A stretch of DNA of 64,000 nt from Lichtheimia corymbifera B2541 (Eukaryota; Mucoromycota; Mucoromycetes; Mucorales; Lichtheimiaceae), in contig JNEU01000786.1 of assembly GCA_000697475.1 (NCBI GenBank), positions 62,001 to 126,000 on the forward strand, in the 5' to 3' direction. Positions 35,561 to 46,157 of this stretch are shown here, piece after piece. The translations under genes and the position numbers were made by a program. The notes under the pieces were generated by a model. The model saw only the letters and a list, made by a program, of their open reading frames with translations, made no database searches and was not told the DNA's origin. Numbering within the stretch: the first letter of the stretch is position 1; each line of letters opens with the position of its first letter.

Positions 35561-37318
35561 CTAGCTTACTTTAGTGGACTTTTTCGAATAATAAAGGTAC
35601 AATCCACAATCAACATCATCAAAGGGAACATATTCTATGGTAGCGGAAACGGGTGTACCATCGGGTCGATTCGCAAACGGTTGCCGACCTGACGACGGAT
35701 CCGTGATAGTATTGTGTCCTCGCCAATGAAGATAAATGGATCGCAACAATCTTGGCATGACACGAAATAATTCACGAGAGGCTTGCCAGAAACCACATGT
35801 CAGGTGCACATGCTCTACTTGATTCGGATAAGAGAATAAAGTGACCATCATATCTGAAACAAAGGACTTATTACACAACTTGAGACTTCGAAGATGCGGA
35901 ATCTCTGATATCGTGGTAGTCATCAAATCCGTACGTAGTGTAGAATCGGTGGCGATTTGGGTGAGAATAGCATCGGATATCCGGATGATTAAACGATCCA
36001 AGTTGTCATAATGTGTGGATGATAATTGCTTAAGTTGCTCGAGTAATTGCGTGATCATGGGAGATTCGGGTTCTGTATGATGAGGAGGTGTTGTTGTGGA
36101 TGCACTGGGTAAAATGGATGTTTCAGAAGAAGGAAGATGTGTTGTGCGAATATCCAACTCAAGCGAATGAAGACATGGCATGGAATGCAAAAAGGGTAAA
36201 AGATCCAATAGGAGGAACCCATCCATTCTAAGAACCAAGGTCCGTAAGGTCGCCGTATTTTGTTGCAGCAATTGTTGTAAAATACCAAGTGATGGGTATT
36301 CATCCTTCCACAACTCCAGTGACAAGTCCAAATGTTGTAAATGACATTGATCCAAAAACAACCTTGCCTCGCATGCTTTGATAGACAAGCCGTATAGTCC
36401 ATAAGGGTGATCGTCCCGTTCTGTCTTTCCATCATTCTTCACGTGGTCCCGAAAATGATGTGGATCCTCATTCAAGGATAAGTAGACGTACTTCAACTTT
36501 GGACAATGCTGAGAAATGATTTGCTTGATTTGCTGATATTCATTCTTATTGCTGCTGGGTATTCGTAGACCGATCAAATTTGGATAATGCTTCAATATCT
36601 TCTCCGTTGAAGACACATTGACGTACTTGCCCTGTACAAAAAGAAAACGTAGGTCGCTGGTAGTGGTGGTGGGTGCTGCTGGTGGTTGCGGTGGTAATGG
36701 CTCTCCAAGGGCCATCGACTTGTCGTGTGTAAAATATGATTCAATGAAGAGTGATTCCAATGCTGGAGATGATGTTGTAAGGCTCAATATGAATGGGGGA
36801 TGCGCAGCCATAACGACCGATGATCCACTCAGCGTCAAATGCTTGAGACAGGTTAACTTGGTCACGTGAATATAGAGCTCTCCAGGTACGCAACAATCAA
36901 GTACAACTTTTGAGAGAGGGAGAAAACGACATATGAGCAAGATGATCATGAATACCTTTCTTTTTGTTCTGTTATCCTTACCCAATGATGTGAGATATTG
37001 GCAGTGTTGTATCAATAGCGCCATCATATCCACAAATTCAATTGCTTTTAAGCAATTTTTCACCGATACACTCTTCACATGATGTCCAATGTTCCCCAAG
37101 AGCGTCTTGTATCGCCGCAGACATCCATTTCTGCCACACACGGTCACCTTGCTGAATGCTTTGCTTGCACATTCGAATACAACTTGCCGCCATGGCCGCG
37201 ACACAACCATGCATTCGAGACAATCCTTTCGTTCCAATTCGTCAAAGATGGCAACTGTAATGTCGACTGGAAAGCGGTCAAAAGGAGCAGGAAAAGAACG
37301 ACATTGTACTGTTGACAT
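35561..37318 (-). CDS. F-box/leucine-rich-repeat protein
   Basis: Two exons: 36982-37318 and 35561-36906; 560 aa. The F-box is at the N-terminus (FDRFPVDITVAIFDELERKD, CLECMVVSRPWRQVVF), followed by LRR-like segments (LTCLKHLTLSGSSV, ILKHYPNLIGLRIPSS, CHLQHLDLSLELWKD, LRSLKLCNKSFV). The 75-bp intron (36907-36981) is a multiple of three with no stop, so an unspliced transcript would stay in frame with 25 extra residues; the splice joins CQYLTSL to VVLDCCVPGELY. A parallel intron at the same point (after the ESL motif, before CYVPGDL) occurs in the F-box gene at 50.6 kb, which marks them as close paralogues. The stop lies only 28 bp from the convergent member 1 stop. An earlier in-frame ATG at 37348 exists. 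Probable SCF substrate adaptor. Confidence 0.82.
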   Translation of the reverse strand: MSTVQCRSFPAPFDRFPVDITVAIFDELERKDCLECMVVSRPWRQVVFECASKAFSKVTVCGRNGCLRRYKTLLGNIGHHVKSVSVKNCLKAIEFVDMMALLIQHCQYLTSLGKDNRTKRKVFMIILLICRFLPLSKVVLDCCVPGELYIHVTKLTCLKHLTLSGSSVVMAAHPPFILSLTTSSPALESLFIESYFTHDKSMALGEPLPPQPPAAPTTTTSDLRFLFVQGKYVNVSSTEKILKHYPNLIGLRIPSSNKNEYQQIKQIISQHCPKLKYVYLSLNEDPHHFRDHVKNDGKTERDDHPYGLYGLSIKACEARLFLDQCHLQHLDLSLELWKDEYPSLGILQQLLQQNTATLRTLVLRMDGFLLLDLLPFLHSMPCLHSLELDIRTTHLPSSETSILPSASTTTPPHHTEPESPMITQLLEQLKQLSSTHYDNLDRLIIRISDAILTQIATDSTLRTDLMTTTISEIPHLRSLKLCNKSFVSDMMVTLFSYPNQVEHVHLTCGFWQASRELFRVMPRLLRSIYLHWRGHNTITDPSSGRQPFANRPDGTPVSATIEYVPFDDVDCGLYLYYSKKSTKVS

Positions 37319-38012
37319 TAGAGGTACAGTAGGGAAGAACAAGTGCACGTTGTTGTTGAACCGTGAGCCCTATTTTCTAAGTAACACACGATGGGCATAG
37401 ACCGTTACACCACCGCATGCAAGGTTTCACCGTTGAAAAGCCCATTACCATCACCAGACGACTACTGCTTTTGCTACTCGACAAGAGGGATTACTCGCTA
37501 GGATGCATATGGAAGATGAGTTCCAAAGGTAGGTGTATCATTGCGTGTAGTCTCAGAGGACGTTTTTTGGTAACCCGACTTTATGCAGATGACCGTGCCT
37601 CTTGTATCAATGTGGCGGTTACCAACCTCTTCAGCCTCAGCGATCATTTTCCAGTCGTTCTTCTTCCAATGAACTCTACACCAATCACATCTTTATCACT
37701 GGAACCTTGGATGGATGGATAAGGTATACACATGCACACCTGGGATCTCACAGTAGAAAGTCTCTTATCACGAATGTCATTATAATATAGCTGACAAGAC
37801 GTGTTGGATCCATTGTCATTCATCTCATTGAGCTCGAACTACTGCATCTATGGAGTCATCAGCTAGTTTCAAAAATACACAAGGTGTATATGTTGGTGCC
37901 ATGCAAGGATATAAATGCCAGACGATGATAAACCAGCCTCCAGTCTTCGGCACAGAGAAGATTACTGTAGAATATATAATCACCACTTTCCCATGACATC
38001 CGTTTACAAACC

Positions 38013-38195
38013 CTATAGCTCTCTCAATTCGTCCTCATTAAAGCGATTGTTTCCCCCTAAAAATGGATGCATGGATGATAACACTACTGCAAGCGGAAAG
38101 AATATAAGCATTTCATTTACGTCATATTCCACTGCAAGAGAGGCAATGTCGTCCAACCCCAAATATGCGCCTATGCTTACATAAGACTCTGCCAT
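38013..38195 (-). CDS. Possible small protein, unknown
   Basis: A 60-codon frame starting MAESYVSIGAYLGLDDIA with start context ACAATGGC and ending FNEDELREL. It is balanced and acidic rather than low-complexity, but has no known motif, no clear TATA box and no second copy in the adjacent duplication. It may be chance. Confidence 0.25.
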   Translation of the reverse strand: MAESYVSIGAYLGLDDIASLAVEYDVNEMLIFFPLAVVLSSMHPFLGGNNRFNEDELREL

Positions 38196-38563
38196 TGTTA
38201 CTGTCAAAACTCCATTTCTCACAACTATGTATACGAGGACAAAATACAAATGAATAGCCGTTGCTGATATCTATCCGTTACCCATTTATCCAAAAAAGAA
38301 ATTGTTTCTTTCTGCCCTTCATCCCGGTAACTATATCGATAGCGTGGTCCTTGAGTACTAGCATAAAGTAATATCTTACCTGCTATGACTTCTGCGATGC
38401 TGTGTCACCTATCAGCGGTTTTTCTGTATCACCTACTATGCATTTCATTGAATATATGTTTATACTTTACTCATTATGCCTAGTTCTCGTTCGCTCTCAT
38501 GAACGTAAAAGTTTAGGTCTCGGTATTAGCGCATTATTGGTAATCGCCAGGCTCGTCTACGCG

Positions 38564-38572
38564 ATATAAAAG
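38564..38572 (+). promoter_or_regulatory. TATA box of small acidic gene, copy 1
   Basis: ATATAAAAG lies about 60 bp upstream of the ATG at 38629. The same box, in an almost identical flank, stands at the same distance before copy 2, so the promoter was duplicated with the gene. Confidence 0.65.
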
Positions 38573-38628
38573 ATGGGTTGAGAATCGTTTCCCTTGTTTC
38601 CTTTGTTACAATATCAGCATTACTTATC

Positions 38629-38987
38629 ATGTCAGGTATTGTTGTTTTGCAGTTGGTGATATCATTTTCTAACAAGATTTAATACCAGAATCGCAAATCC
38701 AAGTATTGTACACTCCAGGCGCTCCTCAAGATTTTATCATGTCATTTGTCGTTAGAGCTGACCAAGGAGGGGCTGAAATAATCGAACCCATGTTGTTTGA
38801 TGAAGAAGAGGAATTGCAAGGCTTCGAGATCCGTGTTGAAGATGGCTGTCCATTTTTGGACGACTTTTTTGTTGATGGCATCGTGCCTTTCCTCGTCAAG
38901 ATCAAGCCAGTCGGACAGGTTTCCGAGCGGGTACTAGGATTTATCCAAGAGGTTCAAGAACTCGTGCAAGGTCTCAGGGACGACTAG
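38629..38987 (+). CDS. Small acidic protein, copy 1, unknown family
   Basis: Exon 1 is only 7 nt (38629-38635, ATG TCA G), followed by a 53-bp intron and exon 2 at 38689-38987; 101 aa beginning MSESQIQVLYTPGAPQDFIM. The protein is strongly acidic, with DEEEELQGFEIRVEDG in the middle and VPFLVKIKPVGQVSERVLGF toward the end. It has no signal peptide, membrane span or cysteine cluster. The model is supported by a second copy at 40.5 kb that conserves the tiny exon, splice sites and length while the protein has diverged. No family is recognised. It faces the remains of an expanded-family gene tail-to-tail. Confidence 0.7.
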
Positions 38988-39092
38988 ACAAAATTCTCAA
39001 TTATATTCATCCATAATCATTCCCCGATGTGATGAATGCTATAGCCACCATTCACAAAGAATAAACCTTTATCGCTGAAACAATGAGTACAT

Positions 39093-39133
39093 ACAACTTG
39101 ATGTAGGTAAAAACAACTTGATGTAGGTAAAAA
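39093..39133 (+). repeat. Short tandem duplication (about 20 bp x 2)
   Basis: Two adjacent copies of ACAACTTGATGTAGGTAAAA just after small acidic gene copy 1. Copy 2 of the segment (near 40918) has only one unit, so the duplication is recent and local. Confidence 0.85.
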
Positions 39134-39274
39134 CAGTACGCTATTCTAATGAAAATGCCCAGCATAAAAGGGTGATGACGTTTCCATTTTGAAATAAGTT
39201 GCGAAGATTGCATAAAGTCGATGTAACCATATTCTCCCCACAATGATTAAAAGGTTGAGTCCATGGTCCATCGC

Positions 39275-39870
39275 TTATTGATATGCATGGAATAACAATG
39301 TTGTTCCCTGAAAATGGGTATTATTGGCACCTTGATGACAACCTTTTAAAGTAGTTGCTATGCCATCCTTTGAAAACCCAGTATCCGTCATCGACATTAC
39401 AAGTGTAGTTGACTGAGCTTGGGTTTCTTGGATACGATAACTAAGTGCTAGGTGGCTTAATGAGATGTGCTGGTGATCGAGCAAACGTTGACGATATCTA
39501 TACATGTGTTATTGACTTAGACGTTCATTACTTGGTTGCAGCATTTCAAGTGGAGGTTTCCTCTAACCCTCTTGATCATCATCAGACGGTTCTATTTGTG
39601 CATGGAGTATCACATGCATGGGAAATGCATTCGTTCCTGAATCATTGGCAGCTGTATCATTGAGGATGGCGGAAACTGTATCCTTGAAGCGGCAATAACG
39701 GCTGTGGAAATATCCTGTAATCATTCACAAAGCTAAAGAAGCACCTTGGCATAATTGCAAAACGTGCATGTAAACATTCCAAGTCCCTTCCTGAGCTTTG
39801 TCATCATTATAAACAGGTGCACCAAGTATTCGAGTTATATACTGCTTGAGATTTATGCCCATGAAATACA
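39275..39870 (-). pseudogene. Dead copy of the expanded two-exon family
   Basis: This is the decayed counterpart of the gene at 41123-42506. The C-terminal module is still readable at 39275-39505 (RLLDHQHISLSHLALSYRIQ, SMTDTGFSKDGIATTLKG), with the stop codon lost. Upstream, 39510-39665 matches the linker of the intact copy but with frameshifts. The Gln-rich linker and intron are deleted, and 39725-39870 matches the N-terminal module near 42240-42400 in scrambled frame. It lies in the same place relative to small acidic gene copy 1 as the intact gene does to copy 2. Confidence 0.75.
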
Positions 39871-40460
39871 TATAAATACCCTTTTGATAGACATGGCAAC
39901 CGATACACCAAGCATCACACAACGGATGTAGGCATTACTATGCGAGTCCATTCAGCGAAAAATCGATATCTGGCGAGCGAAGCGAGTGAACGTTCCCTAC
40001 AGTAGTATTACAAAGTAATACTCAGAACACCAATTCTCACCGTAGGACAACACTGTATACCAATGAGTGAATTTGCTGTTATGCATCCGTTACTTTTCTG
40101 AGTCGCAAATCCCACAAGACTTTACTTTTTTCCCTTCATTCCCGTAATTACACCAGCGGAGCGGTCATTAAACACTATGTAGCATGAAGAGGTAACGCGT
40201 AGATCGTAACCCCACCACCCCCAATCGATGCTGTATCACCCATCAGCGGGTCTTGTACCACATATCATGCATTGTCCATTGCATTATTATTTATACATTA
40301 CTCGTAAACCTAGTTTCTCGTTCGCTTTCATGAACGTAAAAGTTTAGATCTCGGTATTAATGCATTATCGGTAATCACCCAGCCTCATCTACGCCATATA
40401 AAAGATGGATTGAGAATCGTTTCCCTTGTTTCCTTTGTCACAATATCAGCATTACTTATC
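39871..40460. other. Intergenic region and duplicated promoter of small acidic gene copy 2
   Basis: From about 40120 the sequence matches the region upstream of copy 1 (from about 38300), with best identity from CGTTCGCTTTCATGAACGTA (40321-40340) to the ATG. A TATA box is at 40396-40404. No gene is seen. Confidence 0.6.
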
Positions 40461-40819
40461 ATGTCAGGTATTGTTGTTTTGCAGTTGGTGATATCATTTT
40501 CTAACAAGATTTAATACCAGAATCGCAAATCCAAGTATTGTACATTCCAAGCGCTCCTCAAGATTTTATCATGTCATTTGCCGAAAGAGCTGACAAGCAA
40601 GGGGCTGAAATAACCCAACCCATGTTGTTTGATGAAGAAGAGGGACTGATAGGCTTCGAGATGCGTGTGGCAGATGACTGTACATTTTTGGGCGAATTCC
40701 TTCAAAACGGCATCATGCCTTTCCTCGTCAAGGTCAAGCCAGTCGGAGAGGTTTCCGAGCGGGTAGAAATATTTATCCAAGAGGTTCAAGACAACCTTCG
40801 AGCTATCGGGGCCAACTAG
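40461..40819 (+). CDS. Small acidic protein, copy 2, unknown family
   Basis: Exons 40461-40467 (7 nt) and 40521-40819, 101 aa: MSESQIQVLYIPSAPQDFIM, LFDEEEGLIGFEMRVADD, MPFLVKVKPVGEVSERVEIF. It is close to copy 1 at 38.6 kb in length and splice sites and in flanking DNA, but differs at many residues, including loss of some acidic ones. Both copies keep the frame open, which suggests selection on the protein. TATA box and leader are shared with copy 1. It is tail-to-tail with the next gene, about 300 bp apart. Function unknown. Confidence 0.7.
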
Positions 40820-41122
40820 ACATTCACAATTTTTAGCCATAATCATTCCCTCATTTGATGAATGCTATAGCCGCCACACATAAAGAATAAACCTTTATCT
40901 ATGAAACAACGAGTACATACAACTCGATACCGGTAAAAATAGCAGGCTACTTTAATGGGAACAGAACTTAAATGCCATAGGATAAAAGGGTGATGACGTT
41001 TTCTTTTTAAACCAAGTTGCGGAGGTTGCATGAAGCCGGTGTAACCACCATTATCCCCACAATGACTGAAAAATGAGTCCATGGTTAATCATTTATTGAC
41101 TGGCATGCAACAATAATGCTAT

Positions 41123-42506
41123 TTACTGAAAGCGGGTATTACTCGCACCTTGACGATGTCCCTTTAAAGCTGCTGCTATCTCATTCTTTGAAAATCCAGC
41201 ATCCGTCATTGACTTTATAAGCGTTGATTGTGCTTGCATTTCTTGAATTCGATAAATACGTGCTTGATGGCTCAATAAGATGTGTTGGTGATCGAGCAGG
41301 CGTTGGTGATGATGTTCGTATATGTTTGATTGACGTAGATGTTCATTAGTCCGTTGCATCATTTCAAGTGGGGTTTCCTCCAAAGCCTCTTGATCGTCAG
41401 CAGTTGGTTCTATGATCCTTCTTCGTGTAGTATGGGGTGTGATATGCATGGAAGATGTGTTCGTTTCTGAGTCATTGGCAGGTCGTTTGCGGGTAATGTC
41501 AGCTGTATTATTGGAGGGTGGTGTAGGTGGTACTCGCGATGGGGGAATAGTGGTTGCGGATGATGATGTTGATATTGGTTGTTGTTGTTGTTGTTGTTGT
41601 GGTAGTGGTGATGATAACGGTAGTGCATGGGCTGTTTTGAATGTAAAAGAGGAATCATGTGAAGACGACGAAGGTGTAGGCGATGGTGGTTCAGGAGACG
41701 GAGGTTCGGGTGATGCAGGTTGAACATAGGGTGTGTGTTGTTGGAAAATGCGTGCTTGTGGAGATTGTGGTCGTGGGGATGGATGCTGTTGTTGTTGTTG
41801 TTGTTGTTGTTGCCATGGTGATGATTCAAATGAAGGTGGCGGTAACCTGCTGCTTCTGACATAGCTAACAGCAATTTCATGTTGGCTGTTAAAGGGTGTA
41901 TCCATCGCCAACGTCCTTCCAAGTCCATTGAATCGCATATCATCATTGATGCTAGAGCCATTGCTGGCTTCATAGATACGATTACTGCTGTTGCTGCCCG
42001 TAGCCATTCCACCATCACGTTGATCTTCTTGTTCATGAGCGAGAACGACTGAAACAATAGACGCGTCTATATCACCGACAACATCGCAAATATGATAGTA
42101 AAATGGAAAAATGCGTTGAACGTCTCGTCGATTTAGGTTGTTTTCTATGATGAATTGTAAGATCAGTGTATTCCTCTATGCATATGCATCTATTACCTCT
42201 TGTCACTGATGCACGAGCCTTGATATATCCTGTCATCCATTCAACCACCTTAAGAAACACCTTGGCGTACTTGCGAAATGTGAATCCTTCTGCATGCAAA
42301 CGTTCCAAGACCTCATGAACCACTCTGTCGTTGTTCTCAATGGGCAATCCAAGTTTTCGGGCTATGCTGACTGATGATAACGCACGCTTGAAATTGCCTG
42401 GCACTTGAAAGTATTCCACCATGACCTCATTGGAGCTCTTGCCATTAGGTTTAACAGCCTTGTTCCAATTGACGCGCTGTCGTTTTGTAGGTTCGTCTGT
42501 TGCCAT
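41123..42506 (-). CDS. Expanded two-exon family, member 2
   Basis: Exons 42197-42506 and 41123-42144 (intron 52 bp, phase 1); 443 aa. The N-terminal module reads EVMVEYFQVPGNFKRALS, with VVHEVLERLHAEGFTF and VVEWMTGYIKA. Exon 2 opens with VQRIFPFYYHICDVVGD, then a long linker with poly-Gln (CAA/CAG repeats near 41580-41600 and 41790-41810), Ser and Pro, and ends with the C-terminal module YRIQEMQAQSTLIKSMTD, AGFSKNEIAAALKG. The start at 42506 (MATDEPTKRQ) is preferred over an upstream in-frame Met at 42596, because of the conserved exon 1 length (about 310 nt) in the family. A dead relative stands at 39.3 kb. Function unknown; nuclear DNA-binding role is only inferred. Confidence 0.75.
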
Positions 42507-43064
42507 TGTCGAAAGGAACGTGGAACTGTGGAATGAGAGCGGGAGAGCAAAAAGAGGTTGAAAGAGGGAGAATATAAGAAGGAAATCTGATGTCACCGTT
42601 GTTCAAATAGCGCCGCAATTCAACCAGGCGCTCAACGATGGCACCCACACACAGCATTCCATGTCATTTTCTATTCTGACAGCAAAAAGTACCCTTATAT
42701 CATTCGCATGGGGAGCCAACCTTTACGCAGTCATCTGACTCGTTCCTTAAAATTAGGGCACCACTTGATTAAGAAATGGTCATGCAGAATGAACATTAAG
42801 GTACCGTATCCAATTCAGCGTAATTAAAATTGCCTCTCTTGGAGTGAACTACACAAAAGCTGAAAAAGGCCATGCAATCGTAAGGTGTCTTTAGGAACTA
42901 CAAGGCTCATGTAGTATTATACGCACCTCATCGTTGTGCTATTAGTCAAATCCAGAGACGCTGGATATACCTGTCAATAGCATCATACGTCAAAAATCAT
43001 AAAGTGTCTTTTTTAAGCTGATTCGCAAATGCTTTATTACTACTGCTATTCACTATATATATAG
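42507..43064. other. Intergenic region between two family members
   Basis: Upstream region of member 2, with a TATA-like ATATAAG on the forward strand near 42572, and the 3' flank of member 3. No other gene is seen. Confidence 0.5.
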
Positions 43065-43703
43065 CTACTTATTGATAGTTTGACTAATCTCGTCTTTTGA
43101 GAATCCTGACTCGAGCATCGTATTAATCAAATCAGTCTTTCGGTCCATTTCACGAGATTTGCTCAATGCCAGTTTCCTTTTCTCGACAAGTAATTTGCGT
43201 TTCTCGATGCGTTGGTTGATTTTCATTATTCGGCGGACATTCTTGTTTGTTTCCTGGAGCAATTGAGTCAACTCTTGAGAAATAGCTTCTGTATCGCTCA
43301 TGTCAGAATGTTGCTGAGGATGATGATTCCTTGATTGCTGGTGTGAAACTCGTTCCTTTTTGGATTTTTCTCTTGGCTGTGATGGGATGGATTTCGAGGA
43401 GGATGGAGTATCAGGTCGTATATGTAAAGGACGATGAGTGGTCGAAATGGGCCGTGATAAAGAGGGTGATTGATGAGACAATGACAATGACGATGACGAT
43501 GATGGTGTTGGATCAACATGAAGTCGACCATCGGAAGATGAAGTGGAGTCGCTCTCAATGCAGAAACCTCTTTTATTGGGACGAGGTGGAGATTCTGTTG
43601 GAGGATGTTGTGAAGCTTTTCTCTCAAGACTGGAGGATGTTTGATTGGATATACTGGATGATGATGAAGAAGAAGCTGAATCAATTGAAGGCTGTTTTCT
43701 CAT

Positions 43704-43734
<31 letters not shown>

Positions 43735-44485
43735 AGTGATGGCGGTACGATGAATGTATTCTTTTTGTCAACATGGGATGATGATGATGATGATGATGAT
43801 GAAGCTGAATCGAATGAAGATTGCTTTGTCATTGATGGTGGTGATGACGGTGAAGGTGGCATGTCAAATAATGTATCACGTGAAGGCAGTATGGGTGATG
43901 GTGTATCTGGTAGAGAAGTTGACTTTGACCGACGTTCTGATCGGGTACGTTGGGTGATATGTGATTGATACGCTTCAAAGATCTTGTCATAGTAACCGTC
44001 TTTTTCTCCTTTGGCATCGAGCTCTTGTCGTAACACTTCAAGTCCATTTTCCATGCATTTCATGCACTCATGGTAATATGGGAAATGCTTGAGAATTGCT
44101 ACATAACATAATGCATACACGACTTTGTCAGTCTAATATCCCAAATTGATACATGCAGGCACACATAGGTTACTTTACCTCTCTCACTAGCACCACTCGA
44201 TAGCAGAGCTTTGGATTCCTTTAGCAACTCGTCAAACCTTTGCACTCGTTTCTGGACACTTGATGGGGTGCGCTGGGGGCTGCTATTGTTGTTGACGAAC
44301 GTTGTAAGCTCGGCACTGAAAGTGGCCTTGCTATCGGCTTCGGCAATGTTGTTCCATAAGCGAATGTAGCGTGCTGCATTGCGAGGTGTTTGTAGCCATT
44401 CCAATATTGCTTCGTCACCAGTCTTGCCACCGGGTTTCTCACTGGATGCCCAAGTCAATTGAAATCTTGCTGCCTTGGAGCTCAT
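43065..44485 (-). CDS. Expanded two-exon family, member 3
   Basis: Exons 44179-44485 and 43065-44098; 446 aa. The N-terminal module reads DEAILEWLQTPRNAARYI, so the glycine of the PGN motif is replaced (PRN), then FVNNNSSPQRTPSSVQKRV. Exon 2 opens with ILKHFPYYHECMKCMEN. The linker has several poly-Ser runs coded by TCA/ATC repeats, read from the (GAT)n tracts at 43705-43734 and 43779-43803. The end is MDRKTDLINTMLESGFSKDE followed by ISQTINK. It is divergent with member 4, to which its exon 1 is most similar (both have NNN/NKQ-SSP-x-RT and SV-x2-R). Function unknown. Confidence 0.73.
43705..43803 (+). repeat. (GAT)n trinucleotide tracts coding poly-Ser
   Basis: Two nearly pure (GAT)n runs of about 10 and 8 units, read on the reverse strand as (ATC/TCA)n serine codons in member 3. 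They are likely to vary in length between strains. Confidence 0.8.
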
Positions 44486-45087
44486 GATTGTCGGTTGTGG
44501 AATAAAAAACGCGGGTCGAGTGAAACAAACGCCTCCAGGTATAGAATGAAGACGCGCCGTACCTCCGACGATGCGCTGATTGCATCCTATTGTTCATACC
44601 ATACATTTGGAAAGTCGTTCCTTTCACATAACAAACATACATGCATCTCTCTTTGTTCGTGTGAGGAATAGTATGAGGATATTTCACGTGATTCTTTGGT
44701 ATGTTACAAGATATACGAAAACGTTCCCTTACCATTTCACGCTTTATTTATGGCAAATGCTATGAGCATCCACGAGACAATGAGATAAAACAATAGGCTG
44801 CGTTGGTGCAGAATATGGATGAAGCTGGACGATGTTCAAACGAGGAAGAGATATGGGGTGATCAGCAACATAGAAAATTTATTCGCTTGTCTGGGCGTAA
44901 TGGATGGATCAACTTCTATGAAAGGGGAACTCTTCAAGTTGATAAGCGTATCTTCAACCTTTAAGCTTGACAACACTGCAACGCGGATAAGCAACAGAAC
45001 AAGTATGCGGACTTAATGACAACCTACAATATTGACATGTCTGGTGACCTGTAACATCAGCTCTTTTTCTCCCTCTCTCCTGCAACC
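44486..45087. other. Shared divergent promoter of members 3 and 4
   Basis: A 602-bp gap between two divergently transcribed paralogues. Short open frames inside it show no protein features. A pyrimidine-rich leader (TCTTTTTCTCCCTCTCTCC, about 45061-45079) precedes the member 4 ATG. Confidence 0.5.
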
Positions 45088-46045
45088 ATGGCCACGAAAA
45101 AGTCACTCACAAAGCCGAGGTTTCGTACGTCGTATCAAAAGACAGACAAGCGAAACTGCAAAACTGCCGATCAAGTCATTCTGGAATGGTTTCAATCGCA
45201 TGGCAATGTTACGCGCGCTTTCAGTAACGGATCTCTGGGACTTGTGCAGTTTCGCTATACAAAGGAGATATGGTTAGCCGTCAACAAGCAAAGTAGTCCA
45301 CTAAGGACTTTAGGTTCAGTACGGAGCCGTATACATCGATGGTTGCGCGACTTGCAACAGGCAAGGATGATGGCAAAGGAAGGCAGTAGCAAACGAGGTA
45401 AATGTGCATTGACGATGCATCATTGATACATTATCCCTACTCATGAAGCCATGAATGACAGCAATCAAAAAGATCTTTCCTTACTACTACGATCTTACGG
45501 ATCATATCAATCACCAACCACATCGACAAGGGAAGAAAGGGGTCATGATTTCATCATCCGCCAATGACCTGCATGAAGCCGTAACAGAGCAAGAAGCCCT
45601 GGTACCATGTTTATTATCATCATCATCAAAGGACAGAGATACACGGGTACCTTCCTATCCTATATCACGACGTCAACCTTCACCGTCATCTTTGCCACCT
45701 CCACCTCCACAGATCATTATCCCATACAAACCAATGCCAGCCATCATGACAGCAAGCGATGACAGCAACGACGATGATGAAGATAACGAGCAGAAAGATG
45801 ATGATGATGAAGAAGAAGAGGAGGAACAAGAAGAAGAAAAAGAATATAACGAGAATATCCAATTGGATGATGATGATGATGATCGTATGAAAATGGAGAT
45901 GATACAACTGTTACAGAAGAACTATGATTATATATTGTCTGTAAGCCGAATACAAGAAATGGAACGAAAGGCAGCGCTTATTCGAACAATGCATGATGCA
46001 GGATTCTCGAAGGATGAAATTGTGTCGATGCTCAATACAATATAA
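45088..46045 (+). CDS. Expanded two-exon family, member 4
   Basis: Exons 45088-45397 and 45462-46045; 297 aa. The N-terminal module starts DQVILEWFQSHGNVTRAF, a divergent form of the motif (SHGN for PGN), then VNKQSSPLRTLGSVRSRIHR. Exon 2 opens with IKKIFPYYYDLTDHIN. The linker contains Pro runs and a long Asp/Glu tract (about residues 215-260), and the end is SRIQEMERKAALIRTMHD, AGFSKDEIVSMLNTI. It is the head-to-head neighbour of member 3 and its closest relative in exon 1, so the pair looks like an inverted duplication. Function unknown. Confidence 0.74.
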
Positions 46046-46157
46046 ATGTAGTAGATCGTAAATCGAGTATTATTAAAACATCACTCATTACGTTGTTATA
46101 AAATCCTTTGCTGTGGTATGGGTTATCAATATGCACACCAATAGAATCGGATGTTTA

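Larger units (their letters stand above)
37349..38628. other. Intergenic region with weak coding-like pieces
   Basis: Upstream region of the F-box gene and of the first small acidic gene. A short forward frame near 37625-37730 reads HIFITGTLDGWIR, resembling a CBM48/AMPK-beta glycogen-binding strand, but no full model could be built. A small reverse frame at 38013-38195 is listed separately. The duplicated block starts at about 38300. Confidence 0.4.

Noticed and set aside
37417..37790. Glycogen-binding (CBM48/AMPK-beta-like) gene
   Set aside because: Only one strand-like stretch (HIFITGTLDGW) fits; no continuous exon structure or catalytic partner domain could be found.
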